64,000 nt of DNA. Source: Streptomyces sp. NBC_00663 (GTDB lineage Bacteria > Actinomycetota > Actinomycetes > Streptomycetales > Streptomycetaceae). The stretch covers positions 8,370,001 to 8,434,000 of the forward strand of contig NZ_CP109027.1 in assembly GCF_036226885.1 (NCBI RefSeq). The letters are read 5' to 3'. Shown piece by piece: positions 15,884 to 24,102 of this stretch (position 1 is its first letter; every line of letters starts with the position of its first letter). A program made the position numbers and the translations under genes. Under the pieces are notes generated by a model. The model saw only the letters and a list, made by a program, of their open reading frames with translations. It was not told where the DNA came from and ran no database searches.

Positions 15884-17665
15884 TCAGCCGTGCCAGGACC
15901 TCCACAGTGCCGCGTACGCCCCGTCCGCCGCGACCAGCTCGTCATGGCTGCCCAGCTCGCTGATCCGGCCGTCCTCGACGACGGCGATCACGTCCGCGTC
16001 GTGGGCGGTGTGCAGCCGGTGGGCGATGGCCACGACGGTGCGGCCGTCGAGGACGCGGGCCAGGGACCGCTCCAGATGACGGGCCGCGCGCGGGTCGAGC
16101 AGGGACGTCGCCTCGTCCAGGACCAGCGTGTGCGGGTCGGCCAGCACCAGGCGGGCCAGCGCGATCTGCTGGGCCTGCGCCGGGGTGAGCGCGACGCTGC
16201 CCGAGCCGACCTCGGTGTCGAGGCCGTCGTCGAGCACCCGCGCCCAGCCGTCCGCGTCGACCGCGCCCAGCGCCGCCCACAGCTCGGCGTCGTCGGCGCC
16301 GGTGCGGGCGAGCAGGAGGTTGTCGCGCAGTGAGCCCACGAAGACGTGATGCTCCTGGTTGACCAGGGCGACGTGCGAGCGGACGCCCTCCGCCGTCATC
16401 CGGGACAGCTCCGCGCCGCCCAGGGTGATCCGGCCGTCCCGGGGCGCGTAGATGCCCGCGAGCAGCCGGCCAAGCGTCGACTTGCCCGCACCGGACGGGC
16501 CGACCAGCGCCATCCGGGTACCGGGGGCGACCTCCAGGGACACCTTGCGGAGCACGTCCACGCCCTCCAGGTAGCCGAAGTGCACCCGGTCCGCGTGCAC
16601 ATGGCGACCGTCAGGGGCCACCGCGGCGTCACCGGCGTCCGGTTCGACCTCGCGGACGCCGACCAGGCGGGCCAGCGACACCTGGGCGACCTGCAACTCG
16701 TCGTACCAGCGCAGGATCAGCCCGACCGGGTCGACGAGCATCTGCGCGATCAGCGCACCGGTCGTCAGCTGGCCGACGTCGATCCAGCCGTGCAGGACGA
16801 ACACGCCGCCGACCATCAGGACCGAGGCGAGGATCATCACGTGGGTGATGTTGATGAACGGGAACAGCACCGACCGCAGCCAGAGCGTGTACCGCTCCCA
16901 CGCCGTCCACTCCTTGATCCGCTGCTCCGACAGCTCGACGCGACGCTCCCCGAGGCGGTGCGCCTCGACGGTGCGCCCGGCGTCGACGGTCTCGGCGAGC
17001 GCGGCGGCGACGGCGGCGTACCCGGCGGCCTCCGAACGGTAGGCGGACGGCGCCCGCCGGAAGTACCAGCGGCAGCCGATCACCAGCAGCGGCAGGGCGA
17101 GCAGTACGGCCGCGGCCAGCGGCGGCGCGGTGACGACGAGCCCGCCGAGCAGCAGCACCACCCACACCACGCCGATCGCGAGCTGCGGCACGGCCTCGCG
17201 CATGGCGTTGGCCAGCCGGTCGATGTCGGTGGTGATCCGGGACAGCAGGTCGCCGGTGCCGGCCCGTTCCAGGACGCCCGGCGGCAGACCGACCGAGCGC
17301 ACGAGGAAGTCCTCGCGCAGGTCGGCCAGCATCCGCTCGCCGAGCATCGCGCCGCGCAGCCGCACCTGCCGTACGAACACGGCCTGGACGACGAGCGCGG
17401 CCACGAACAGCCCCGCGGTCAGCTCCAGATGAACCTCCCGGGCCCCTTCCGAGACCCGGTCCACGAGCCCGCCGAGCAGCCACGGCCCCACCATCGACGC
17501 CATCACCGACACCGTGTTGACGGTGACGAGGGCGAGAAAGGCACGGCGGTGCCGGCGGAACAGTTCGGCCACATAGGCGCGTACGGTGCCGGGGCCCCCG
17601 ACGGGCAGGGTGTTCGCCGTCGTCGGGGCCGCCGGGTCGTACGCCGGTGGCGCCACGCCGATCAT
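15884..17665 (-). CDS. ABC exporter half-transporter, subunit with intact Walker A and degenerate signature
   Basis: A 593-residue type IV ABC exporter (six-helix membrane domain, then nucleotide-binding domain). Walker A is VGPSGAGKST and Walker B TLVLDEATSLLD with its catalytic Glu; the H-loop His is in VAIAHRLHT. The signature motif is degenerate: LTPAQAQQIALAR instead of LSGGQ. The start ATG at 17665 overlaps the stop of the partner gene by 4 nt. Together the two genes should make one heterodimer with a single good ATP site. The substrate is unknown (lipid, peptide or drug). Confidence 0.9.
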   Translation of the reverse strand: MIGVAPPAYDPAAPTTANTLPVGGPGTVRAYVAELFRRHRRAFLALVTVNTVSVMASMVGPWLLGGLVDRVSEGAREVHLELTAGLFVAALVVQAVFVRQVRLRGAMLGERMLADLREDFLVRSVGLPPGVLERAGTGDLLSRITTDIDRLANAMREAVPQLAIGVVWVVLLLGGLVVTAPPLAAAVLLALPLLVIGCRWYFRRAPSAYRSEAAGYAAVAAALAETVDAGRTVEAHRLGERRVELSEQRIKEWTAWERYTLWLRSVLFPFINITHVMILASVLMVGGVFVLHGWIDVGQLTTGALIAQMLVDPVGLILRWYDELQVAQVSLARLVGVREVEPDAGDAAVAPDGRHVHADRVHFGYLEGVDVLRKVSLEVAPGTRMALVGPSGAGKSTLGRLLAGIYAPRDGRITLGGAELSRMTAEGVRSHVALVNQEHHVFVGSLRDNLLLARTGADDAELWAALGAVDADGWARVLDDGLDTEVGSGSVALTPAQAQQIALARLVLADPHTLVLDEATSLLDPRAARHLERSLARVLDGRTVVAIAHRLHTAHDADVIAVVEDGRISELGSHDELVAADGAYAALWRSWHG

Positions 17666-19446
17666 GCTGTCTCCTCGATCTCTTCCAGCTCTTCGAGCTC
17701 TTCCCGTTCGTGCTCGGTCTCGCGGGTGACGACCGCGCGGTACCGGGGTTCCTTGTGCACGAGTTCGCGGTGCACGCCCACGGCCACGACCTCGCCCTCG
17801 TGGACCAGGACGACCCGGTCCGCGCGGTCCAGCAGCAGGGGCGAGGACGTGAACACCACGGTGGTGCGGCCCGCCCGCAACTCCCTTACGCCCTCGGCGA
17901 CACGGGCCTCGGTGTGCGAGTCGACGGCCGAGGTCGGCTCGTCCAGGACGAGCACCTCCGGATCGGTGAACAGCGACCGGGCCAGTGCGAGCCGCTGCCG
18001 CTGACCGCCCGACAGGGAACGCCCGCGTTCGGTGATCCGGGCGTCCAGCGGGTCCTCGACGCCGAGCGAGCCCTGCACCAGGGCGGCGAGGACGTCGTCG
18101 CACTGCGCGGCCGTCAGCGCCTCGCGGGCGTCGACGTCCCCCGACGCGGGCACGTCGAGCAGCTCGCGCAGCGTGCCGGAGAGCAGCACCGGGTCCTTGT
18201 CCTGGACGAGGACGGCGGTGCGCGCGGCGGAGAGCGGCAGCTCGTCCAGCGGCACGCCGCCCAACAGCACCGACGCGTCCTCTTCTGCCGAGGAAGGGTG
18301 GCCGCCCAGCCGGTCCGCCAGCAGCCCCGCCGCGTCCGGGTCGCCGCACACCACGGCGGTGAACCGGCCGGAGGGGGCGAGCAGACCGGTCGCCGGGTCG
18401 TACAGGTCCCCGGACGGCGACGTGCCGGCCAGCGAGCCCTCGGCGGAGGTGGCCCGCTCCAGCGACAGCACGCGCGCGGCCCGGCGGGCCGACGGGCGCG
18501 AGAAGGAGTACGCCATGGCGATCTCCTCGAAGTGCCGCAGCGGATAGCTCATGATCATGACCGAGCTGTAGACGGTGACGAGTTCGCCGACGGTGATCCG
18601 GCCCTCGCGGGCCAGGCCGACGCCGTGCCAGACGACGGCGATCAGCAGCAGGCCCGGCAGCAGCACCTGGATCGCGGAGATCAGGGACCACATCCGGGCG
18701 CTGCGCACGGCGGCGTGCCGCACCTCCTGGGAGGCGCTGCGGTAGCGGTCGAGGAAGAGCTCCTCGCCGCCGATGCCGCGCAGCACCCGCAGTCCGGCGA
18801 CGGTGTCCGAGGCCAGCTCGGTGGCGCGGCCCGCCTTCTCGCGCTGGAAGTCGGCCCGCCGGGTCGCCCGGGGCAGCAGCGGCAGCACCGCGAGTGCCAG
18901 GACGGGCAGACCGACGGCGACGACCACGCCGAGCGCGGGCTGGTAGACCAGCAGGCCCACACAGACGAGCACGATGGTGAGCGCGGCGGCGGTGAACCGG
19001 GAGACGGCCTCCACGAACCAGCCGATCTTCTCCACGTCGCCGGTGGAGACGGCCACGACCTCACCGGCCGCGACCCGCCGCGTCAGCGCCGAACCCAGCG
19101 TCGCCGCCTTGCGGGCGAGCAACTGCTGGACGCGGGCGGCGGCCGTGATCCAGTTGGTGATGGCGGTGCGGTGCAGAAAGGTGTCGCCGAGCGCGATGGC
19201 GACACCGGCCAGCGCCAGCAGCCCGCCCGCGAGGGCGAGCCGTTCGCCGGAGCGGTCGACGACTGCCTGGACGGCGAGGCCCACGCAGAACGGCAGGGCG
19301 GACACGGAGACGAAGTGCAGCAGGCCCCAGGACAGGGATCTGAGCTGGCCGCCCAGTTGATTCCGGAAGAGCCACCACAGGAATCGGGGACCGGAGCGTG
19401 CGTCCGGCACACCCGGGTCGGGATAGGGAAGGTCTTGAATCTGCAT
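17662..19446 (-). CDS. ABC exporter half-transporter, subunit with degenerate Walker A
   Basis: A 594-residue partner of the downstream ABC gene. The membrane domain spans roughly residues 40-320. In the nucleotide-binding domain the Walker A position reads VVCGDPDAAGLLA with no Lys or Ser/Thr, and the H-loop reads VFTSSP with no His, yet the signature LSGGQRQRLALAR and Walker B VLVLDEPTSAVD are intact. The defects complement those of the partner exactly. The tail is an acidic EELEELEEIEE. The ATG at 19446 (MQIQDLPYPDPG) is chosen because it begins the usual family N-terminus; the ribosome-binding site is weak. Confidence 0.9.
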   Translation of the reverse strand: MQIQDLPYPDPGVPDARSGPRFLWWLFRNQLGGQLRSLSWGLLHFVSVSALPFCVGLAVQAVVDRSGERLALAGGLLALAGVAIALGDTFLHRTAITNWITAAARVQQLLARKAATLGSALTRRVAAGEVVAVSTGDVEKIGWFVEAVSRFTAAALTIVLVCVGLLVYQPALGVVVAVGLPVLALAVLPLLPRATRRADFQREKAGRATELASDTVAGLRVLRGIGGEELFLDRYRSASQEVRHAAVRSARMWSLISAIQVLLPGLLLIAVVWHGVGLAREGRITVGELVTVYSSVMIMSYPLRHFEEIAMAYSFSRPSARRAARVLSLERATSAEGSLAGTSPSGDLYDPATGLLAPSGRFTAVVCGDPDAAGLLADRLGGHPSSAEEDASVLLGGVPLDELPLSAARTAVLVQDKDPVLLSGTLRELLDVPASGDVDAREALTAAQCDDVLAALVQGSLGVEDPLDARITERGRSLSGGQRQRLALARSLFTDPEVLVLDEPTSAVDSHTEARVAEGVRELRAGRTTVVFTSSPLLLDRADRVVLVHEGEVVAVGVHRELVHKEPRYRAVVTRETEHEREELEELEEIEETA

Positions 19447-19593
19447 GACGGATGACGTCCCAGTGGCTCGTGTCAGGGGGGTGGACGGGACCGCGGACGG
19501 CGGTAGCAAACCGTGAAAGGTTCGCGTCATTCCGTGGTCGAGGGCAACCGGTTTTCCGCGCGTCCGGGTGCGCCCCGGTGCGACCATGGCGGA

Positions 19594-20298
19594 GTGTCGA
19601 TCGATGTACGGCGTGCGATGCTCTGTGGCGCCCTGGTACTGACCCTGGCCGCCTGTGCGGGTTCACCGGACGCCGACCCCCCGACAAAACCCCAGGCCAG
19701 GGTTACGACGGCGGCCCCGACCGGCATCCCCGACGTCGGCGACCGCCTCCAGCGCCGCATCCCCGCGGAGGCTCGCCAGGTCGTCGCGGTCTACGGCGAC
19801 GGCGAGGACTCACCGGATTCCACGGTCGTGCTCTACGTGAAGCGGGGCTCCGCGTGGCACCGCGTCCGCGACTGGCCCGCGCACAACGGCAAGAAGGGCT
19901 GGACGACCGATCACCACGAGGGCGACAAGCGCAGCCCCGTGGGCGTGTTCACGCTCACCGACGCGGGCGGCGTCCTGAAGGACCCCGGTTCACGACTCCC
20001 GTACACGCGGTCCGCCGCCTTCGTGGCCCCGCGCTGGTGGGCGAAGTCGCACTGGCACGACTTCGACTACGTCATCGCCATCGACTACAACCGCGTCAAG
20101 GGCACCCCGCCAAACGACCCGACACGCCCCGAGGGCGAGCACAAGGGCGGCGGCATCTGGCTGCACATGGACCACGGTAGCGGTACGTCGGCCTGCGTCA
20201 GCCTGTCCAGGTCCGCGATGGAGTACCTCCTGCGCTCGCTCGACCCGGACCGGCACCCTGTGGTGGTGATGGGGGACAAGGCCGACCTGGCGGGCTAG
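19594..20298 (+). CDS. L,D-transpeptidase-like (YkuD) lipoprotein
   Basis: About 234 residues. A lipobox LAAC lies near residue 20, so the mature enzyme should be anchored on the outer face of the membrane. The C-terminal domain has the L,D-transpeptidase core with catalytic Cys in GGIWLHMDHGSGTSACVSLS (His-x-Gly-Ser...Cys) and a substrate-loop TPVG-like SPVGVFTLTDA earlier. L,D-transpeptidases make 3-3 cross-links in peptidoglycan or attach proteins. The start is uncertain: the GTG at 19594 gives a normal lipoprotein signal, but the ribosome-binding site is poor and an ATG at 19618 is possible. Confidence 0.8.
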   Translation: MSIDVRRAMLCGALVLTLAACAGSPDADPPTKPQARVTTAAPTGIPDVGDRLQRRIPAEARQVVAVYGDGEDSPDSTVVLYVKRGSAWHRVRDWPAHNGKKGWTTDHHEGDKRSPVGVFTLTDAGGVLKDPGSRLPYTRSAAFVAPRWWAKSHWHDFDYVIAIDYNRVKGTPPNDPTRPEGEHKGGGIWLHMDHGSGTSACVSLSRSAMEYLLRSLDPDRHPVVVMGDKADLAG

Positions 20299-20318
20299 TA
20301 CCGGCGCCGGAGGCGTCA

Positions 20319-20348
20319 TTGCGCGGGGTGCCCGACTCGCCGTAGAAC
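20319..20348 (+). promoter_or_regulatory. Promoter of the PNGase A-like gene (leaderless)
   Basis: TTGCGC (20319-20324), an 18-bp spacer and TAGAAC (20343-20348), which ends 7 nt before the ATG at 20356. This spacing puts the transcription start at the initiation codon. Confidence 0.6.
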
Positions 20349-20355
20349 ACCGGCC

Positions 20356-21945
20356 ATGAAGAGACGGCTCATCATGTCCATGCTCGCCGGAGCGACCCTC
20401 CTCGCGAGCACCCTCCTGGGAGCGGCGCCGGTCCAAGCCGCCGACGTGCCCGCCGAGTTCGGCAGCGACTGGCACGACCCGATCACCGCGGCGCCCCCGG
20501 TCACCAAGCCCGCCGGCAAGTCCTGCCAAGTCACCCTCGCGGAAGCCCAGTTCCGCGACTTCACCCCGTACAAGGGGAGTTACACACCGCCTGACGGCTG
20601 CGGCGACCGCTGGAGCAAGGTGGTCCTGCGGATGGACGGCAAGGTGAAGGGCCGTCAGTACGACCGGCTCGGCCATCTGAGCGTCGGCGGGGTCGAGATC
20701 TTCCGTACGTCGACTCCGGAGCCGTCGCCCGACGGGATCGAGTGGTCGGTGGAGAAGGATGTCACGCGCTACGGCGACACCTTCCGCTCCGCCCAGGACG
20801 TCGAGATGCTCATCGGCAACGTCGTCGACGACACCTACACCGGTGTCATCGACGTCAAGGTCACGCTGACGTTCTACGTCGGCAGGCCGGACCCGACGAA
20901 GACCCCCGACCGGGTCCTTCCCCTCACCGACGGCACCGTCACCACCCCGCGCAACAGCGAACGCATCGTCGCCGAGGTGTACGCCACCGGCTCCGGCGGC
21001 GGTTGTGAGGAGTACTGGTATCTGACGGTGCCCGACGAGGCGCCCTACTCCTGCAAGGCGACGGGCGGCCCCTACCGCGAGGTGCAGATCAGGGTCGACG
21101 GCCAACTCGCCGGAATCGCCGCCCCGTTCCCGCACGTGTGGACCGGCGGCTGGTCCAACCCCTTCCTCTGGTACGTGATTCCGGGACCGCGCGCCTTCGA
21201 CGTCAAGCCGATCGAATACGACCTGACGCCGTTCGCCGGCCTTCTCAACGACGGCGAGCCGCACCGCGTGCAGGTGGACGTCGTCGGCGTTCCCGAAGGG
21301 CAGAGCGGCTGGAGCGCGCCCGTGAACATCGCCGTCTGGCAGGACGCGAAGAGCGCCCACGTCACCGGCGGGCTCACCACGCACACCGTCGGAGACCTCA
21401 CCAACTCCTCGGTGTACACGCCGGGTTCGGAGCACCGACTGGACACCGAGGGCGCCCATCGGCTCACCGTCGCCGGATACGTCGACACCTCGCACGGCCG
21501 CGTGACCACCACCGTCCGCCGGTCGCTGGCGACCACCTCCACGCACCGCTGGACCGAGGGCGAGAACCTCGACGGACTCGACGCGACCTGGACGGACACC
21601 GAGTCGGTCACGGTCGACGGGCGCGGCCCCGCGCACACGACGCGCACGCAGCGGACGTACACCATGGACGGCACCACGACCACGACGATCGGCGCGGACG
21701 ACCGGCTGCGGACCGTGCTGACGCTCGGGGACCGGGCCTCGGTCCTCACCGACGGACGTCTGCGGCACCGCCTCGACGACACCTACACCGGCGACGCCAC
21801 CTGGACCCTCAACGTCCCGCGCGACCAGCGGCACGCGGTCGGCACGACGAGCGAGCGCTACCGGCTGTACGGGCCCGGCGGCTGCTACGACCGTTCCCTG
21901 ACCGCCGTTCAGGGGGTGCTCACCGAGGACCGCGCGGGCTGCTGA
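20356..21945 (+). CDS. Secreted PNGase A-like peptide:N-glycosidase family protein
   Basis: A 529-residue exported protein. A Sec signal peptide ends at PVQA-ADVP near residue 28. The conserved PNGase A block is visible: GVEIFRTSTPEPSPDGIEWS followed by VEKDVTRY near residues 115-140, then DTYTGVIDVKVTLTFY. Family members (peptide-N4-(N-acetyl-beta-glucosaminyl)asparagine amidase A) release N-glycans from glycoproteins; here the likely targets are plant or fungal glycoproteins in soil. Two Cys pairs (for example CEEYWYL/YSCKA) suggest disulfides. It is monocistronic and probably leaderless. Activity is inferred from family only. Confidence 0.82.
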   Translation: MKRRLIMSMLAGATLLASTLLGAAPVQAADVPAEFGSDWHDPITAAPPVTKPAGKSCQVTLAEAQFRDFTPYKGSYTPPDGCGDRWSKVVLRMDGKVKGRQYDRLGHLSVGGVEIFRTSTPEPSPDGIEWSVEKDVTRYGDTFRSAQDVEMLIGNVVDDTYTGVIDVKVTLTFYVGRPDPTKTPDRVLPLTDGTVTTPRNSERIVAEVYATGSGGGCEEYWYLTVPDEAPYSCKATGGPYREVQIRVDGQLAGIAAPFPHVWTGGWSNPFLWYVIPGPRAFDVKPIEYDLTPFAGLLNDGEPHRVQVDVVGVPEGQSGWSAPVNIAVWQDAKSAHVTGGLTTHTVGDLTNSSVYTPGSEHRLDTEGAHRLTVAGYVDTSHGRVTTTVRRSLATTSTHRWTEGENLDGLDATWTDTESVTVDGRGPAHTTRTQRTYTMDGTTTTTIGADDRLRTVLTLGDRASVLTDGRLRHRLDDTYTGDATWTLNVPRDQRHAVGTTSERYRLYGPGGCYDRSLTAVQGVLTEDRAGC

Positions 21946-22041
21946 GGGGAGTTGTGTGCGATGCGTCACTCACGGCGTGATTTACGCGGCTGAAACGCGG
22001 CGGTCTTGTGGGAGATCAACGGCGCGGTCACAGTGATCGAC

Positions 22042-22111
22042 ACGGAAGCCGCTTTCCGTATCGCAGAAGTTTCCCCCAGTGGCTTCTGCGTGCCAACGTC
22101 CCCAAAAGGAG
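22042..22111 (+). promoter_or_regulatory. 5' leader of the symporter gene with two tandem hairpins
   Basis: ACGGAA (22042-22047) pairs with TTCCGT (22054-22059), and CGCAGAAG (22062-22069) pairs perfectly with CTTCTGCG (22083-22090). Both lie within 80 nt of the start, and AAAAGGAG (22104-22111) follows. They could be operators or RNA structures controlling translation. Confidence 0.5.
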
Positions 22112-22116
22112 TGCCC

Positions 22117-23490
22117 GTGCCGCCGTCCGTCCCGTCCCTGCCGCGACGCGTCGCACGCATACTGCGTAGCTCTCTCTTCGCACAGGTCCTCTGTGCGCTG
22201 ATCCTTGGCATCGTTGTCGGAAAGCTCTGGCCCGACTTCGCCGCCGACCTCCAGCCGCTCGGTGACGGCTTCACCCGGCTCATCAAGACGATCATCTCCC
22301 CGCTCGTGTTCTGCGTGGTCGTCGTCGGGATCGCCAAGGCCGGTGACCTCAAGGCGTTCGGCCGGATCGGGCTCAAGGCCCTGATCTGGTTCGAGGTGGC
22401 GAGCACGCTCGCGCTGGTCATCGGCCTGCTCGCCGCCAACGTCGTCCAGCCGGGCTCCGGCATGCACGTCGACCCGTCGACGCTGGACGCCTCGGCGGTC
22501 GACGCGAAGACGGGCGGTGGCTCGCTGCCCTCGACGACCGAGTTCATCGTCAACGCGATCCCGACCAGTTTCATCGGCGCGTTCGCCGAGAACGAGCTCC
22601 TCCAGGTGCTCATCCTGGCCTGCCTGGTGGGCGCCGCGCTGCTCCACCTCGGCCACACCAAGGTGCCCAAGGTGCTGCCCGCCGTCGAGCAGGCCCAGGA
22701 GATCATCTTCGCGGTCGTCGGCTTCATCATGCGGCTCGCCCCGATCGCGGTGTTCGGCGCGATGGCCGTCCTCATCGGCCAGTACGGGCTCGGGGTCATC
22801 GAGACCTACGCCAAGCTGATCATCCTGTGCTACGTGGCCGCCGCGCTCTTCATCGCGCTCCTCGCCGTCGCCCTGCGCCTGGTCACCGGGCTCAGCCTCT
22901 GGAAGTTCCTGCGCTACATCCGCGCCGAGATGCTGCTCGCGCTCGGCACCGCGTCCACCGAGTCCGTCATGCCGCGTGTGATGCAGAAGCTGCGCAAGGC
23001 GGGCGCCCGCGACGACGCCGTGGGCCTGGTACTGCCGACCGGCTACTCCTTCAACCTCGACGGTGCTTCGCTCTACCTCTCCATCGGCACACTCTTCATC
23101 GCCCAGGCGGTCGGCGTCGACCTCAGCCTCGGCCAGCAGATCACCGTGGTCCTGGTGCTGATGCTCACCAGCAAGGGCATGGCCGGCATCCCCGGCTCGG
23201 CCTTCCTCGCCCTGTCCGCGACCGCGTCCTCGCTGGGCGCGATCCCGGCCGGTGCGGTGGCGCTGCTGCTCGGCGTGGACCGGATCATGGACTCGATGCG
23301 CGTCGTGACGAACCTGCTCGGCAACTGCGTCGCCGTCTTCGCGGTGTCCCGGTGGGAGGGGGCGCTGGATCTGGAGAAGGCGAAGAAGGTGCTGGACGGC
23401 GAGGTCGAGAAGGTCGACGACGCCGAGGGGATCGAGGGGGCAGACGTTCCCGCCCAGCAGACCAAGGAGACAGTGACCGAGGCCAGTTGA
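22117..23490 (+). CDS. Cation:dicarboxylate symporter (DctA/GltP family)
   Basis: A 457-residue DAACS-family transporter with about eight membrane helices and two re-entrant loops. The family signature SFNLDGASLYLSIGTLFIAQA is intact, preceded by the serine-rich loop GTASTESVMPRVMQKLRKAGA and followed by SKGMAGIPGSAFLALSATAS. It should import C4-dicarboxylates or glutamate/aspartate with protons or sodium. The GTG at 22117 has AAAAGGAG 5 nt upstream; starting earlier would translate the hairpin leader. A strong terminator follows. Confidence 0.92.
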   Translation: MPPSVPSLPRRVARILRSSLFAQVLCALILGIVVGKLWPDFAADLQPLGDGFTRLIKTIISPLVFCVVVVGIAKAGDLKAFGRIGLKALIWFEVASTLALVIGLLAANVVQPGSGMHVDPSTLDASAVDAKTGGGSLPSTTEFIVNAIPTSFIGAFAENELLQVLILACLVGAALLHLGHTKVPKVLPAVEQAQEIIFAVVGFIMRLAPIAVFGAMAVLIGQYGLGVIETYAKLIILCYVAAALFIALLAVALRLVTGLSLWKFLRYIRAEMLLALGTASTESVMPRVMQKLRKAGARDDAVGLVLPTGYSFNLDGASLYLSIGTLFIAQAVGVDLSLGQQITVVLVLMLTSKGMAGIPGSAFLALSATASSLGAIPAGAVALLLGVDRIMDSMRVVTNLLGNCVAVFAVSRWEGALDLEKAKKVLDGEVEKVDDAEGIEGADVPAQQTKETVTEAS

Positions 23491-23511
23491 CCTCAGTCCC
23501 AACTGTCGAAA

Positions 23512-23536
23512 GGGCCGCGGCGATCAGCCGCGGCCC
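23512..23536. terminator. Strong bidirectional terminator
   Basis: GGGCCGCGGC (23512-23521) and GCCGCGGCCC (23527-23536) form a perfect 10-bp stem with a GATCA loop, flanked by AAA on the left and TTTT on the right. It serves the symporter and the convergent MarR gene. Confidence 0.92.
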
Positions 23537-23549
23537 TTTTCTCATGCCC

Positions 23550-24008
23550 TCAACAGCGCTTCCCCGCCTCGGGAACGTCCCCGTCGACCAGCGTGTCCAG
23601 CAATCCGCCGAGCGTCCGCCGCTGCTCCTTTGTCAGCGGCGCCAGGATCTCCGCCGCCGCCGACCGCCGTGCCCCCCGCAGCTCGCGCAGCGCCTTGCGT
23701 CCGTCGTCCGTGAGCTCGATCCGGATGGCCCGCCGGTTCGTCGGATCCGGCACCCGTCGCACCTTTCCGCTCGCCTCCAGCCCGTCGACCAGCGTCGTCA
23801 CCGCGCGCGGGACGACCTCAAGGTGCTCGGCCAGATCGGCCATGCGCGGCGGCGAGCCGTAGTGCGCGAGAGTGCGCAGCAGCCGCGACTGGGCGGGCGT
23901 GACGCCCAGTCCGCTCTGTCCTATGTGCCGCTTCTGGATGCGGTGCACACGCCGCGTGAACCGGAGCAGCTGCTCGGCGAGCAGACTGTCGGGATCGGGG
24001 GTGGTCAT
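23550..24008 (-). CDS. MarR-family transcriptional regulator
   Basis: A 152-residue MarR protein: N-terminal helix LLRFTRRVHRIQKRHIG, winged helix VTPAQSRLLRTLAHYGSPPRMADLAEHLEVVPRAVTTLVDGLE (landmarks MADLAEHLEVV and VTTLVDGLE), wing DPTNRRAIRIELTDDGRKAL. It is divergent from an ABC exporter and most likely represses it and itself through CATTGT/ACAATG in the gap. The start codon is 6 nt from a TATTGT -10 element, so the mRNA is probably leaderless. Confidence 0.92.
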   Translation of the reverse strand: MTTPDPDSLLAEQLLRFTRRVHRIQKRHIGQSGLGVTPAQSRLLRTLAHYGSPPRMADLAEHLEVVPRAVTTLVDGLEASGKVRRVPDPTNRRAIRIELTDDGRKALRELRGARRSAAAEILAPLTKEQRRTLGGLLDTLVDGDVPEAGKRC

Positions 24009-24056
24009 GCGGGAACAATATCAGGACTATGTGCATTGTGAGTATAGGTAACAATG
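24009..24056. promoter_or_regulatory. MarR operator and leaderless marR promoter
   Basis: On the minus strand TATTGT (24015-24020) lies 6 nt before the marR ATG. CATTGT (24034-24039) and ACAATG (24051-24056) form a perfect inverted repeat of 6-bp arms with an 11-bp spacer holding TATAGGT, between the divergent marR and exporter genes. This is where a MarR dimer should bind. Confidence 0.6.
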
Positions 24057-24102
24057 AGCTACGCTCCGTCAGTCAGTCTTCCCGTGCCTCCCTAGGAGCC
24101 CA

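Noticed and set aside
17666..18691. N-terminal extension of the ABC gene at 15884
   Set aside because: It reads out of frame through the partner ABC gene; the ATG at 17665, overlapping the partner stop, is the natural start.
21982..23502. 506-codon minus-strand frame
   Set aside because: Antisense to the dicarboxylate symporter, which has its family signature on the other strand.
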